Assembly: GCF_024790395.1 (NCBI RefSeq)
Contig: NZ_JAJISC010000010.1
Span: forward strand, 1-64,000
Source of the DNA: Halomonas dongshanensis
Lineage (GTDB): Bacteria; Pseudomonadota; Gammaproteobacteria; Pseudomonadales; Halomonadaceae
Length of the DNA stretch: 64,000 nt
Reading direction: 5' to 3'
Part shown: one piece after another, positions 1 through 8,807 of the stretch
Layout: each line of letters begins with the position of its first letter
Numbering within the stretch: the first letter of the stretch is position 1
Made by a program: the position numbers and the translations under genes
Notes under the pieces: model-generated
Told to the model about the DNA's origin: nothing
Seen by the model: the letters and a program-made list of their open reading frames with translations, nothing else
The model's database searches: none

Positions 1-3000
1 TGGGCGGTAATAACCCCATCCTAGTGAGCGGCGACAGCGGCACTATCGAAGGACTGACCAACGTCGATCTCGATGGCGCCGACTTTGCCAATGCAGGCCG
101 CGCCGCTACGGAAGAGCAACTGAGCCTCGTCAACGATACCGCCAATGCCGGCTGGAACCTGACAGGTGAAGGTGCAGACGCAGTGAACATCGGGCCGAAC
201 GGCGCGGTGGACTTCCAGGGCGACCAAAACATCAGCGTAGCGCAGCATGGCGTGGATCAGGATGGCGTGATCGACATTACCCTCGAGCGTGATCTTGATT
301 TAGACAGTGTGACCACTGGGGACACGGTGTTGAGCAACAGCGGCGTAGCGGTGGGTAACGATGTCACCCTAGGCAGTACAGGGCTCGAAATTGCCGGTGG
401 CCCGAGCATGACCACCGGTGGTATCAACGCGGGCGGTTTGGTGATCACGAACGTCGCCCCCGGCGTGGATGGTACGGATGCAGTGAACGTTGACCAACTC
501 GCCAACCTGGCCAACACCCCCATCACCTTCGGCGGCGATACAGGCGAGACCGAACGTCTGCTGGGCGAACGCCTGGATATCGTGTCCACCAACGGCAACC
601 TCAGTACCGAAGTCACCGACAACGAAACGCTGGAAATTGCGCTGAACGATGACCTAGTGCTCGACAGCGTCACCACCGGCGATAGCGTTTTGGACACCGA
701 CGGCCTGACTGTCGATGACGGCACCGGTAACCGTACGCAAGTGGGTGCAGGCACCATCGACATAGCGGATGCCAACGGCACCACCACCATCGGTGGCAAT
801 CAGATTACGGTGGGCGGTAATAACCCCATCCTAGTGAGCGGCGAGAGCGGCACCATTGGTGGTTTGACCAACACCACCTTCGACCCGAACAACTTCACTG
901 GCGGTCAAGCAGCGACGGAAGACCAGTTGAGCCAGGTAAGCACTGACTTAACGGCGGAAGGCCTGAACTTCGTAGGCGATGATGGCCAAATGGTACACCG
1001 TGATTTGGGTGAAACCCTATCGATCACAGGTGGCGCAGATCTGGACGAACTGAGCGAAGGCAACATTGGTGTAATCCAAGATGGCGAAGGTGGTCTGTTG
1101 GTCGAGCTGGCGAAGAACATTGACCTGGGAGAAGACGGCAGCTTGGCAATTGGCGGCACGACGGTCCATAACAACGGCCTGTCCATTGTCGATGGCCCGA
1201 GTGTCACCGTAAGTGGTATCGATATGGCCAACAACCGAATCACTAGCCTCGCCCCTGGCGTGGATGGCAGTGATGCGGTGAACGTCGATCAGTTGGGTGA
1301 GGTTAGTGAAGTCGCCAACCGTGGCTGGAACGTCAGCGCCAATGGAGAAAATAGCCAGAATGTGGCTCCTGGCGACTCGGTCGATTTCTCGGATGATGGC
1401 AATGTGCTGGTCAGTAACGCAGTGGATGCCAACGGCAACCACACAGTCAATGTGGCACTCGACAGCGACCTGACCGATCTTGACAGCATCGGCCTGAACG
1501 GCCGTGATGGCCAGGATGGCCTGACCATCGTGGGTGGCGAAGGCGCACCTGGCGTAGGCGGCGCCGACGGCATTACGCGGATTATCTATACCGATGAAGG
1601 CGGCAATGAGCGTGAAGTGGCCACGATGGATGATGGCCTGAACTTCGCCGGTAATACAGGCGATAACATTGCTAAGAAACTAGGTGAAACATTGACTATC
1701 TCGGGTGGGCTGGAAGGGGCCGATGACGCCACCGGTGCTAACTTGCGTGTCGATAGTGCAGACGGCCGGTTGAACATCGTGATGGCGCAAGACCTGATCG
1801 ACCTGAATAGCATCACCATCAACGACGGCCCGGTGATCAACGGTGACGGTATCAATATGGCCGACAACCGCATCACCAATCTCGCCCCTGGCGTGGATAG
1901 TGCTGATGCAGTGAACGTCGATCAGTTGGGTGCAGTCAGTGAGGTCGCCAACCGTGGCTGGAACGTCAGCGCTGATGGCGGTGATACAGAAAACGTCGCT
2001 CCTGGCGCTTCAGTAGACTTCGGCAACGATGATGGCAACATCGTTATCACCCGTGACGGTACCGATCTAACCTTTGATCTGGCCAAAAACATCGACCTAG
2101 GTGAAGACGGAAGCGTCACCACTGGTGACAGTGTTTTGGACACCGACGGCCTGACTGTTGACGACGGTGCAGGCAACCGCACACAAGTGGGAGCAGGTGC
2201 TATCAATGTAGCTGATGCTACCGGCACCACCGCCATCAGTGGTAACCAGATGGTGGTGGGTGGTGAAAACCCCATCCTGGTGAGCGGGGATAGCGGCACC
2301 ATCGGCGGTCTAACCAATACTACCTTTGATCCGGATAACTACACTCCTGGTCAAGCGGCGACCGAAGATCAGCTTGGGCAGGTATACGGTGTCGCTAGCA
2401 TGGGCTGGTACGTTAGCGCCAACGGTGAAGAGGAGCCGACTAATGTGGGCCCAGGCAATACGGTGGACTTCAGCAGCGATGGCAACGTCGTGATTGATCG
2501 TGAGGGTACTGACCTAGCCTTCAGCCTAGCCGATAGCATTACTTTGGGCGAAGGCGATAGCGCAGTCACCGTGGATGGTGAGAACGGTAGTATTAGCACT
2601 GGTGATACCGTATTGAACGGTGGTGGTGTTCAAGTGGGCGATAGCGTCAGTCTGGGCGATACCGGTTTGGTGATTGCGGATGGTCCCAGCGTGACCATCG
2701 AGGGCATCCATGCTGGCGACCGGGTGATCACTAATGTGGCACCGGGTGAGATCAGCGAGACCAGCACCGATGCCATTAACGGTAGCCAGTTGTGGCAGGT
2801 TCAGGATATCGCCAATGCAGGCTGGAACCTGAGTGGCTCTGGCGAGAACTCGGTCAATATTGGGCCGAATGGCACGGTGGACTTCCGTGGCGATGCAAAT
2901 ATCACAGTGGCTCAGACTGGGGAAGACCAGGGCGGCGTGATCGAAGTGGCTCTGAACGACTCCATTACTCTGGGTGAGGGCGATAACGCCATTACTGTAA

Positions 3001-4166
3001 ATGGTGAAAATGGCAGCGTGACCACTGGCAATACCGTACTGAATGGTAACGGCGTTCAAGTGGGCGATAACGTTAGCCTGGATGAGACTGGCTTGGTCAT
3101 TGCCGGTGGCCCAAGCGTAACGGTTGGTGGTATCAACGCCGGCGGTATGCAGATCTCCAATGTAGCCAGTGGCCTGGGTGGCCGGTCTATCGATCAAATC
3201 AGCGGTGATGACCTGCGGAATGCCGTGAACGTGGGCGATCTTCAGCAGGTGGCGGGTGATATCGGTAGAGATGTGGCGGCGGCCAGAACCGAAGTGGAGG
3301 CGGGCAGCAATATCAGTGTCAGCCAAACAACCGGGGAAGATGGTCAAACTATCTATACCGTAGCCACTGAACGCGAGGTGGACTTCGACCGTATCGATGT
3401 CGGTAGCGTCACGATTGACCAAGGTAATGTCGATGAAAATGGCAATACCATTATCGCGGGAGTGGGCCGTGGTGAGATCAGCGAGACCAGTACCGATGCG
3501 GTTAACGGTAGCCAGTTATGGGACGTGACGCAGGAACTTGGTGATATCCACACTTCGCTGGAAGGCGGCATGGACTTTGCTGCTGATGAAGGTGAGGCGG
3601 TGAACCGTAGGCTGGGTGATACCGTTGCTATTACCGGTGATGAAAATATCACGACGCGGACCTCTGGTGATGGCGTGCAGGTGACCCTGAACCGTGACTT
3701 GGATGTCGATAGCGTAACGGCTGGTAATACGACGATCAGTGACCGGGGTGTGACTATCGCGGATGGCCCGAGCATGACCGTTGATGGTATCGACGGTGGC
3801 GGTATGCGGATCACCAATGTGGCACCAGGTATAGACGCTAACGATGCTGTAAATGTTGGGCAGATGATGGAGCTCAATCAGCGCTTTGCGAATGAGATCG
3901 TTAATGTTCATGGTCGTATCAGTGATGTAGAGCGTAACGCTAATGCAGGTACGGCAAGCGCGCTTGCAGCTTCTACAGTGCCCCAGGCATGGATGCCCGG
4001 TAAGAGTATGGTGGGTGTAGGTGCTGGTACCTATGAGGGCGAGTCTGCCATTTCCGTTGGTGTATCTCGCCTTTCAGACAATGGCCGCTGGGTCATCCAG
4101 GGCAAAGTAACGGGTGACTCGCAAAGTAACTTTGGCGCTGGCATTGGTGCTGGCTGGCACTGGTAA
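1..4166 (+). CDS. Trimeric autotransporter adhesin (YadA/Hia type), 5' end outside window
   Basis: The frame is already open at base 3 and ends at TAA 4164-4166, so about 1,387 C-terminal residues are visible and the signal peptide and head lie upstream. The GTG at 24 is an internal Val, not a start. The protein is a Gly/Asn/Asp/Val-rich stalk with seven neck-type (D)A(V/I)NxxQL-like motifs, near nt 475, 1270, 1895, 2767, 3220, 3493 and 3842. The last ~65 residues form a YadA-type beta-barrel anchor ending GAGIGAGWHW with an aromatic terminal residue. Family knowledge: such proteins are type Vc secreted, trimerise in the outer membrane and mediate adhesion or biofilm growth. The module starting at 681 is repeated at 2127. 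A TpgA-like lipoprotein gene follows after 10 nt. The ligand cannot be told. Confidence 0.93.
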   Translation, partial: GGNNPILVSGDSGTIEGLTNVDLDGADFANAGRAATEEQLSLVNDTANAGWNLTGEGADAVNIGPNGAVDFQGDQNISVAQHGVDQDGVIDITLERDLDLDSVTTGDTVLSNSGVAVGNDVTLGSTGLEIAGGPSMTTGGINAGGLVITNVAPGVDGTDAVNVDQLANLANTPITFGGDTGETERLLGERLDIVSTNGNLSTEVTDNETLEIALNDDLVLDSVTTGDSVLDTDGLTVDDGTGNRTQVGAGTIDIADANGTTTIGGNQITVGGNNPILVSGESGTIGGLTNTTFDPNNFTGGQAATEDQLSQVSTDLTAEGLNFVGDDGQMVHRDLGETLSITGGADLDELSEGNIGVIQDGEGGLLVELAKNIDLGEDGSLAIGGTTVHNNGLSIVDGPSVTVSGIDMANNRITSLAPGVDGSDAVNVDQLGEVSEVANRGWNVSANGENSQNVAPGDSVDFSDDGNVLVSNAVDANGNHTVNVALDSDLTDLDSIGLNGRDGQDGLTIVGGEGAPGVGGADGITRIIYTDEGGNEREVATMDDGLNFAGNTGDNIAKKLGETLTISGGLEGADDATGANLRVDSADGRLNIVMAQDLIDLNSITINDGPVINGDGINMADNRITNLAPGVDSADAVNVDQLGAVSEVANRGWNVSADGGDTENVAPGASVDFGNDDGNIVITRDGTDLTFDLAKNIDLGEDGSVTTGDSVLDTDGLTVDDGAGNRTQVGAGAINVADATGTTAISGNQMVVGGENPILVSGDSGTIGGLTNTTFDPDNYTPGQAATEDQLGQVYGVASMGWYVSANGEEEPTNVGPGNTVDFSSDGNVVIDREGTDLAFSLADSITLGEGDSAVTVDGENGSISTGDTVLNGGGVQVGDSVSLGDTGLVIADGPSVTIEGIHAGDRVITNVAPGEISETSTDAINGSQLWQVQDIANAGWNLSGSGENSVNIGPNGTVDFRGDANITVAQTGEDQGGVIEVALNDSITLGEGDNAITVNGENGSVTTGNTVLNGNGVQVGDNVSLDETGLVIAGGPSVTVGGINAGGMQISNVASGLGGRSIDQISGDDLRNAVNVGDLQQVAGDIGRDVAAARTEVEAGSNISVSQTTGEDGQTIYTVATEREVDFDRIDVGSVTIDQGNVDENGNTIIAGVGRGEISETSTDAVNGSQLWDVTQELGDIHTSLEGGMDFAADEGEAVNRRLGDTVAITGDENITTRTSGDGVQVTLNRDLDVDSVTAGNTTISDRGVTIADGPSMTVDGIDGGGMRITNVAPGIDANDAVNVGQMMELNQRFANEIVNVHGRISDVERNANAGTASALAASTVPQAWMPGKSMVGVGAGTYEGESAISVGVSRLSDNGRWVIQGKVTGDSQSNFGAGIGAGWHW
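681..937 (+). repeat. Adhesin stalk module, first copy (second at 2127-2382)
   Basis: An ~86-residue stalk module starting GDSVLDTDGLTVDDG and ending near QAATEDQLSQV reappears at 2127-2382 with a limited number of substitutions. The third visible fragment is the window start: bases 1-34 are identical to 811-844, so at least three copies of the PILVSG segment exist. This is an intragenic duplication, which can expand or contract by recombination. Confidence 0.85.
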
Positions 4167-4176
4167 GGAGAAGGTA

Positions 4177-5001
4177 GTGAATAACGCTTATCGTACGTTT
4201 AAAACAGCAGCCCTTGGGGCTGCTGGTATCGCCGCAACTTTGATGCTTTCTGGATGTGTCAGCCCGCCAAACAACGACCGTACCGATATCCGTGAAGCAG
4301 GGGATGGATTCCCTGCATTGGATAGCAACTGGTATGACGGTGGTCGCTTTGTGAAGCCACAAAATATTTTGCGTATTCGTGAGGGGCAGACCAAGGATCA
4401 AGTGCGTCAGCTAATTGGCAACCCACACTTCAGTGAAGGTTTTTTTGGCGTTCGCGAGTGGAACTATGTCTTTAACCTGTATACCGGGGAAGTAGGCGGT
4501 AACTATATTACCTGCCAGTATCAGGTTGAGTTCGACCGTGATATGGCACTGGAGAGTAGCCGTTGGCGCGATGCGCAGTGTCCGGATCTATTGCTGCCTA
4601 TTGAACGCCAGGAAGAGCTCAATGGTGAGAAGTTGATATTGTCAGGCGATGTGTTATTCGACTTCGACAGTGACCAGCTTTCCTTGGAAGGGAAGCGGGC
4701 GCTGGACCGTGTTACCCAGGCAATTCAGGATGGGTTTGAGTCTCCTGAACTACTGATTGTGGGCTATACGGACCGTTTTGGTAACGATGCCTATAACCTC
4801 GGCCTTTCGCAGTCACGCACCTTGACGGTAGCTGATTACCTGGCTGGAAAAGGTATGCGCCGTGATGACATGCGAACAGCGGGCTTGGGCTCATTGGATC
4901 CCGTAGTCGAATGTCCCGGAGCAACGCCGACACGCAGTGTTACAGACTGTCTGCGACCTAATAGACGGGTAGAAATCACTGTAATTGAGCGCGCTCTATA
5001 G
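4177..5001 (+). CDS. tpgA: TpgA-like lipoprotein: BamE (SmpA/OmlA)-like domain plus OmpA peptidoglycan-binding domain
   Basis: The start is GTG 4177, preceded by AAGGAG at 4165-4170, 10 nt after the adhesin stop, which makes an operon. The frame extends further upstream, but only inside the adhesin gene. The protein has 274 residues: a lipoprotein signal with lipobox LSGC (Cys about 27), then a BamE/SmpA-like segment (about residues 60-130, with IREGQTKDQVRQLIGNP and EWNY). It ends in an OmpA-C domain (about 150-265) with DFDSDQL, GYTDRFG, YNLGLSQSR and a final NRRVEITV. Family knowledge: TpgA of Acinetobacter has this architecture, is encoded next to a trimeric autotransporter and helps place and anchor it at the peptidoglycan. 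The usual GHTD His is Tyr here. The role in adhesin biogenesis is inferred from domains and position. Confidence 0.85.
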   Translation: MNNAYRTFKTAALGAAGIAATLMLSGCVSPPNNDRTDIREAGDGFPALDSNWYDGGRFVKPQNILRIREGQTKDQVRQLIGNPHFSEGFFGVREWNYVFNLYTGEVGGNYITCQYQVEFDRDMALESSRWRDAQCPDLLLPIERQEELNGEKLILSGDVLFDFDSDQLSLEGKRALDRVTQAIQDGFESPELLIVGYTDRFGNDAYNLGLSQSRTLTVADYLAGKGMRRDDMRTAGLGSLDPVVECPGATPTRSVTDCLRPNRRVEITVIERAL

Positions 5002-5111
5002 CAGTGAAGAAACTGAATGAGGATGGCCTACGAGTGTTAGGTCGTTCTCATTGTTGTCATGGTGGACTTTTTAATAAGCTTACTTGTTGATAGTTGCGAG
5101 GAAAGATTAGG

Positions 5112-5480
5112 GTGAAGTTTATAGGCTATATTACGACCTTTGTGCTTGCGGTGGCAGTTGCTGTTACGCTGTCGGTCTTTAGTTTAATGACGTTAGCCGC
5201 ACAGGATGAGTCTCAAAGAGGGCACGTTGACCAGGGGCAGGTGTGTGTTGCTACCAGTGATGAAGAAGCACTTGGTTGCCCTGACGGTGGTTTGTTTATG
5301 GCGCGTTTGCCGGTTACTGGGGAAGATATTCAAACCCCATTAAGGTTGGAGAACAGGCTGTTAAATACGATGGCGTTATATTGTGATACCAATCACGAAA
5401 TTCATCGCACGCAAACCGGTGTGATCTGTGTGTTGACCCATGAGCGTATCAGCGCTGCGGCATCGGATGAAGATGCATAA
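5112..5480 (+). CDS. Small exported protein of unknown function
   Basis: The start is GTG 5112 with GAGGA at 5098-5102, 9 nt upstream; a TTG at 5094 in the same frame has no such site. The 122 residues begin with Lys and a ~25-residue hydrophobic stretch (TTFVLAVAVAVTLSVFSLM) that could be a signal peptide cleaved near LAA/QDE, or an anchor. The mature part is acidic and has four Cys, which could form two disulfides in the periplasm. I do not recognise a family. It lies between the TpgA-like gene and a small cytosolic protein in the same direction, so it may belong to the adhesin cluster. Confidence 0.6.
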   Translation: MKFIGYITTFVLAVAVAVTLSVFSLMTLAAQDESQRGHVDQGQVCVATSDEEALGCPDGGLFMARLPVTGEDIQTPLRLENRLLNTMALYCDTNHEIHRTQTGVICVLTHERISAAASDEDA

Positions 5481-5546
5481 TCATTACTAGAACAGCGCTA
5501 AGCATAAACGCTAGCTAGTAGTAGCAATTAGTAGGTAGAGGTCGAT

Positions 5547-5855
5547 ATGAGCAAGCATCAACGCAGTCGAAATACCAAGCAACCTTCAGGTCAGACAGAG
5601 CAGCCCGATATCAGGACCAAGGAAGGAGCTCCGCAGGGCAGTGCACAGCCATCCAGCCCAACAGTAACAATTGATGGAATGATGTATACGCTGGAGAGCC
5701 TGGGCCAGAAGGGCCGGGAGCAGTTGCGTAATGTGCGTGTCACCGACCAGGAAATTCAGCGTTTGCAAGACCAGTTGGCGATGATCCAGACAGCACGCAA
5801 TACCTATGCTCGCTTGTTGTCTGAGGCAATTAAGAATGCCGCACCAGTAGGATGA
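5547..5855 (+). CDS. Small cytosolic protein, resembles DUF6447
   Basis: 102 residues, no signal peptide. The N-terminal ~40 residues are polar, rich in Gln, Ser and Pro, and probably disordered. The C-terminal half (VTIDGMMYTLESLG...RLQDQLAMIQTARNTY) has the look of the short DUF6447 proteins, which place a VTIDGKxYxLxxL segment before a helical coiled coil. The start ATG 5547 follows GTAGAGGTCGAT. A rho-independent terminator begins 36 nt after the stop, so this ends a transcription unit. Function unknown; the family assignment is from memory of the pattern only. Confidence 0.6.
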   Translation: MSKHQRSRNTKQPSGQTEQPDIRTKEGAPQGSAQPSSPTVTIDGMMYTLESLGQKGREQLRNVRVTDQEIQRLQDQLAMIQTARNTYARLLSEAIKNAAPVG

Positions 5856-5890
5856 TACTAGCGCCTTGACGGGCTGATCTTAAAATTATT

Positions 5891-5915
5891 CGGCATGCTA
5901 AGGCATGCCGTTTTT
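5891..5915 (+). terminator. Rho-independent terminator after the adhesin cluster
   Basis: Perfect 8-bp stem CGGCATGC (5891-5898) and GCATGCCG (5903-5910), loop TAAG, then TTTTT at 5911-5915. It separates 5547-5855 from the Sel1 gene and rules out the longer reading frame that starts at 5895 inside the stem. Confidence 0.88.
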
Positions 5916-5936
5916 GTGCTTCAGGTGGACAATAAT

Positions 5937-6884
5937 ATGCGGATGGGTATTTGGTGGGGAGTTGCGTGGTTAGGGGCTGCTTTGAGTGCCAGCTCGTTAG
6001 TATATGCCAACTATAGTACGGGGCTGGCTGAGTATAGAAAAGGGAATTTCGCCTCTGCAATCCATGAGTGGCGTATGGAGGCTGAGCGTGGTGATGGGGA
6101 ATCCCAGTTTGCGTTAGGCCAGATGTATGAGGCGGGTAGCGGAGTACGTGAGAATCTGGAAGAAGCCTATAAATGGTATCGGCTAGCTGCCGATAACGAG
6201 GTGCTGGATGCTCAGGTGCGCTTGGCCGAGCTGTTGCTGAGTAGACGAATCGATGGCCGTGGTGTGGAAGATGCGGTGGAGTGGTTGGAGCGTGCGGCGA
6301 CCAATGGGCATATCGATGCTCAATTCCAGTTAGGATTGTTGAACCTTGAGGGATATGGCACTGAGGAAGATGCAGCGCAAGCGGCACGCTGGTTCGAGCT
6401 GGCGGCAGAGCAGGGGCATATTTCAGCGCAGAATAATATCGGTAGTATGTACGAAAGTGGTCGTGGCGTTGAGCAGGATTTCTCGCGTGCCTTTGCGTAT
6501 TTCACTCAGGCCGCGCGTCAGGGAGATCCCATGGCACAGAATAATCTAGGAGCACTGTATGCCCGTGGACGTGGAGTAGAGCGTAATCATGCATGGGCAG
6601 TGTTTTGGTACACCGCAGCTGCACGCAGTGGTAACGATGTGGCTAAGGGAAATATTCAGTCTAGTTTGGACTATCTTGAGGAAAGTAGCATCGCTGCCAC
6701 GCGGGTTAATGTTCGTTCAGGGGCAGGGACTCAGTATCCTTCAATAACACAACTTGACCGGGGGGAATCGGTTTACGTATTAGGAGAAATGGAGGAATGG
6801 AGTCAAGTCTATTTTGAAAATAGCGGTGAGCCCCAGTTAGGTTGGATATCATCACGTCTTTTACAGTCTTCAAATGCTTATTAG
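5937..6884 (+). CDS. Sel1-repeat (TPR-like) protein with C-terminal bacterial SH3 domain
   Basis: The start ATG 5937 has AGGTGG at 5923-5928. 315 residues: an N-terminal hydrophobic signal (VAWLGAALSASSLVYA), then five or more Sel1 repeats (about residues 25-235) with the recurring pattern AQxxLGxxYxxGxGVxxxxxxAxxWYxxAA. The last ~60 residues are an SH3b-like domain (TRVNVRSGAGTQYP...GWISSRLL). Family knowledge: Sel1 proteins are periplasmic or envelope scaffolds, and SH3b domains often bind cell-wall peptides. It is separated from the adhesin cluster by a terminator, so co-function is not shown. Partner unknown. Confidence 0.8.
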   Translation: MRMGIWWGVAWLGAALSASSLVYANYSTGLAEYRKGNFASAIHEWRMEAERGDGESQFALGQMYEAGSGVRENLEEAYKWYRLAADNEVLDAQVRLAELLLSRRIDGRGVEDAVEWLERAATNGHIDAQFQLGLLNLEGYGTEEDAAQAARWFELAAEQGHISAQNNIGSMYESGRGVEQDFSRAFAYFTQAARQGDPMAQNNLGALYARGRGVERNHAWAVFWYTAAARSGNDVAKGNIQSSLDYLEESSIAATRVNVRSGAGTQYPSITQLDRGESVYVLGEMEEWSQVYFENSGEPQLGWISSRLLQSSNAY

Positions 6885-6953
6885 TTATAAGCTAGCCTAT
6901 GACATTTCTTGTAACTATTATGTGAAGACGATGTGGTAATGATCTTCTTAGAC

Positions 6954-6983
6954 GTTTTCCCATCCTTAAACGGATGGGAAAAC
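6954..6983. repeat. Perfect 12-bp inverted repeat between convergent genes
   Basis: GTTTTCCCATCC (6954-6965), loop TTAAAC, GGATGGGAAAAC (6972-6983). It lies between the Sel1 gene and the convergent M48 gene, where a bidirectional terminator is expected. The T and A runs are on the inner-out order opposite to a normal terminator, so the 3' side of either transcript ends in A, not U. Confidence 0.7.
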
Positions 6984-7029
6984 TAAGCAGTGAGAACCTC
7001 AAATATATGATAAAACTTTAGATGTGGCC

Positions 7030-7845
7030 TCAAGAACGCTGGCAGTTAGGCGCGCGCCCTTGGGCGCGTGCCTGCTCGTAGGTCGCCATTGCTTGATCCA
7101 TATTGGCCTGTAGGCCCTGAATGCGCTGTCCCTGGCTTGGGTGGGTCGACATCCAGGCGGGCGGTTCGCCGCCACTGGAGGCGGCCTGCATGTTCTCCCA
7201 TAGCGTAACGCTTTCGCGCGGGTCGAAGCCGGCCTCGGCCATCAGCTGCAGGCCGATGGCATCGGCTTCGCTTTCGTGACGCCGCGAGAAGGGCAATGCG
7301 ATACCATATTCGGCGCCCATACCCAACACCCCCATGAGCTGCTGGCCCGCCGGTGTTTGCATGCCCGAGGCGCTGGAAATCACCGAGAGCCCAAGCGATG
7401 TCGCGCTCTGCGTCGAGGCGCGCTCGTTAGCGTGGCGTGCCAGCACATGACCGATCTCGTGGCCGATGACCGATGCCAACTGGTTCTGGTCGGTGGCGAT
7501 GTCCAGCATGCCAGTATTGACCCCCATATAGCCGCCGGGCAGCGCGAAGGCGTTAGGCTGGTCAGCGCGGAAGACGCGGATCTGCCAGTCCTGGTTACGC
7601 TGGTCATCGGGCAGTACATCGATGATGGCTTCGGTGATGCACTGCACGTAGCGATGGCTTGCCTGGTCGGCAGTGGGGATGTCGCGTTGATACTGAGCGA
7701 ACGCCTGCTGGCCCATCTCGTTGAGCTGGCTATCGGGGAGCAGTAGCAGCTGCGAACGGCCAGTGGGCGAAGTGGAGCAGGCCGCAATGGAGGCGCAGAG
7801 TGTGGTGACGGCTGCCGTCATGGCAAGGGGGCGAAGCCAACGCAT
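7030..7845 (-). CDS. M48-family zinc metalloprotease lipoprotein (LoiP/YggG type)
   Basis: The start ATG at 7845 is preceded by AAAGGA (minus strand). The frame extends to 7926, but without a ribosome site, and 7845 puts the lipoprotein signal at the N-terminus (MRWLRPLAM...CASIAAC). 271 residues. The zinc site HEIGH sits in IGHEIGHVLARHANERA and the third ligand Glu in SRRHESEADAIGL. Family knowledge: M48 lipoproteins such as LoiP and BepA degrade or help assemble envelope proteins in the periplasm. There is no C-terminal TPR domain, so this is not a full BepA. It is divergent from the DUF815 ATPase gene, with 95 bp between the starts. Confidence 0.88.
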   Translation of the reverse strand: MRWLRPLAMTAAVTTLCASIAACSTSPTGRSQLLLLPDSQLNEMGQQAFAQYQRDIPTADQASHRYVQCITEAIIDVLPDDQRNQDWQIRVFRADQPNAFALPGGYMGVNTGMLDIATDQNQLASVIGHEIGHVLARHANERASTQSATSLGLSVISSASGMQTPAGQQLMGVLGMGAEYGIALPFSRRHESEADAIGLQLMAEAGFDPRESVTLWENMQAASSGGEPPAWMSTHPSQGQRIQGLQANMDQAMATYEQARAQGRAPNCQRS

Positions 7846-7940
7846 GATAGAATTCCTTTGCTGGTGATATCCCTGGACACGATAACCGCTCAAGACGGTA
7901 ACGCAATCCACCTTATGATAACGCACGTTGAGGCACGAAT

Positions 7941-8804
7941 ATGGATGCTGAATTAACGCAGCGCCTGCTGCGCTTGCTCGATCAGGCCGAAGCTTGGCTG
8001 CCTCCGGCGGCCGAACCCGTTGACTGGAGCCATCATGTAGCTGCGCTATGGCAGCGCTATCCGCTAGGTGGGCGCTTGGTTCCAGTGCCGCCGCGCGACG
8101 CCATGACCATGGACGATCTGCTTGGCATCGAGCGGCAAAAACGCGCGCTGATCGACAATACCCGCGCTTTCTTACAAGGTCTACCGGCCAACCATGCGCT
8201 GTTGTGGGGCTCGCGCGGCAGCGGTAAATCCTCGATGGTGCGTGCGCTGCTCAATAGTCTGAGCGGCGAAGGTCTACGCTTGGTGCAGGTCGACCGTCAC
8301 GATCTAGCGGCGCTGCCGCTACTGGTCGAGCAGCTTCGCCATGTGCCACACCGCTTCGTGGTCTACTGCGACGACCTCTCCTTCGAAGGCAACGACGACG
8401 CCTACAAGGCGCTTAAGAGCGTGCTCGATGGAACCCTGACCGGACCGCCCGAAAACGTGCTGCTCTACGCCACCTCCAACCGTCGCCACCTGCTGCCGGA
8501 GTCGATGGCAGACAATCAGGCGACCCAGTTGATCGGTGAAGAGCTTCACCATGGCGACGCCGTGGAGGAGAAGATCTCGCTCTCCGACCGCTTCGGCCTG
8601 TGGCTGGCCTTTCATCCGTTCAATCAGGCGAGCTACCTCGACGCCTGCGCCCACTGGGTCAAGCGCTTGGGCCGTGACGATGAGTGGACCGATGCTGCAC
8701 GCGACGAGGCCATTCGTTTTGCCACGCTACGTGGTGGGCGTAGCGGGCGCGCCGCTTGGCAGTTTGCCGCCCAATGGGTCGGTCAAGCGCGCCTTACCGA
8801 CTGA
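7941..8804 (+). CDS. DUF815-family AAA+ ATPase
   Basis: 287 residues. The Walker A sequence LLWGSRGSGKSSMV lies near residues 92-105, followed by a Walker B-like VVYCDDLSFEG and a sensor-like LLYATSNRRHL. This is the order of the DUF815 (PF05673) family of AAA+ ATPases. The C-terminal part contains LSDRFGLWLAFHPF, typical of the family. The start ATG 7941 is preceded by TTGAGG. Family knowledge: the ATPase activity is predicted, the biological role is not established. The next gene is convergent and 3 bp away. Confidence 0.85.
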   Translation: MDAELTQRLLRLLDQAEAWLPPAAEPVDWSHHVAALWQRYPLGGRLVPVPPRDAMTMDDLLGIERQKRALIDNTRAFLQGLPANHALLWGSRGSGKSSMVRALLNSLSGEGLRLVQVDRHDLAALPLLVEQLRHVPHRFVVYCDDLSFEGNDDAYKALKSVLDGTLTGPPENVLLYATSNRRHLLPESMADNQATQLIGEELHHGDAVEEKISLSDRFGLWLAFHPFNQASYLDACAHWVKRLGRDDEWTDAARDEAIRFATLRGGRSGRAAWQFAAQWVGQARLTD

Positions 8805-8807
8805 GCG

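Noticed and set aside
681-2382. CRISPR-like array
   Set aside because: The repeats are long, in frame and coding for adhesin stalk; there are no spacers of uniform size.
2526-3422. Long minus-strand reading frame opposite the adhesin (298 residues)
   Set aside because: It is the shadow of a highly repetitive coding frame, has no ribosome site and no family features.
5895-5936. Upstream extension of the Sel1 gene
   Set aside because: It would start inside a rho-independent terminator stem; ATG 5937 has a ribosome site and a signal peptide.
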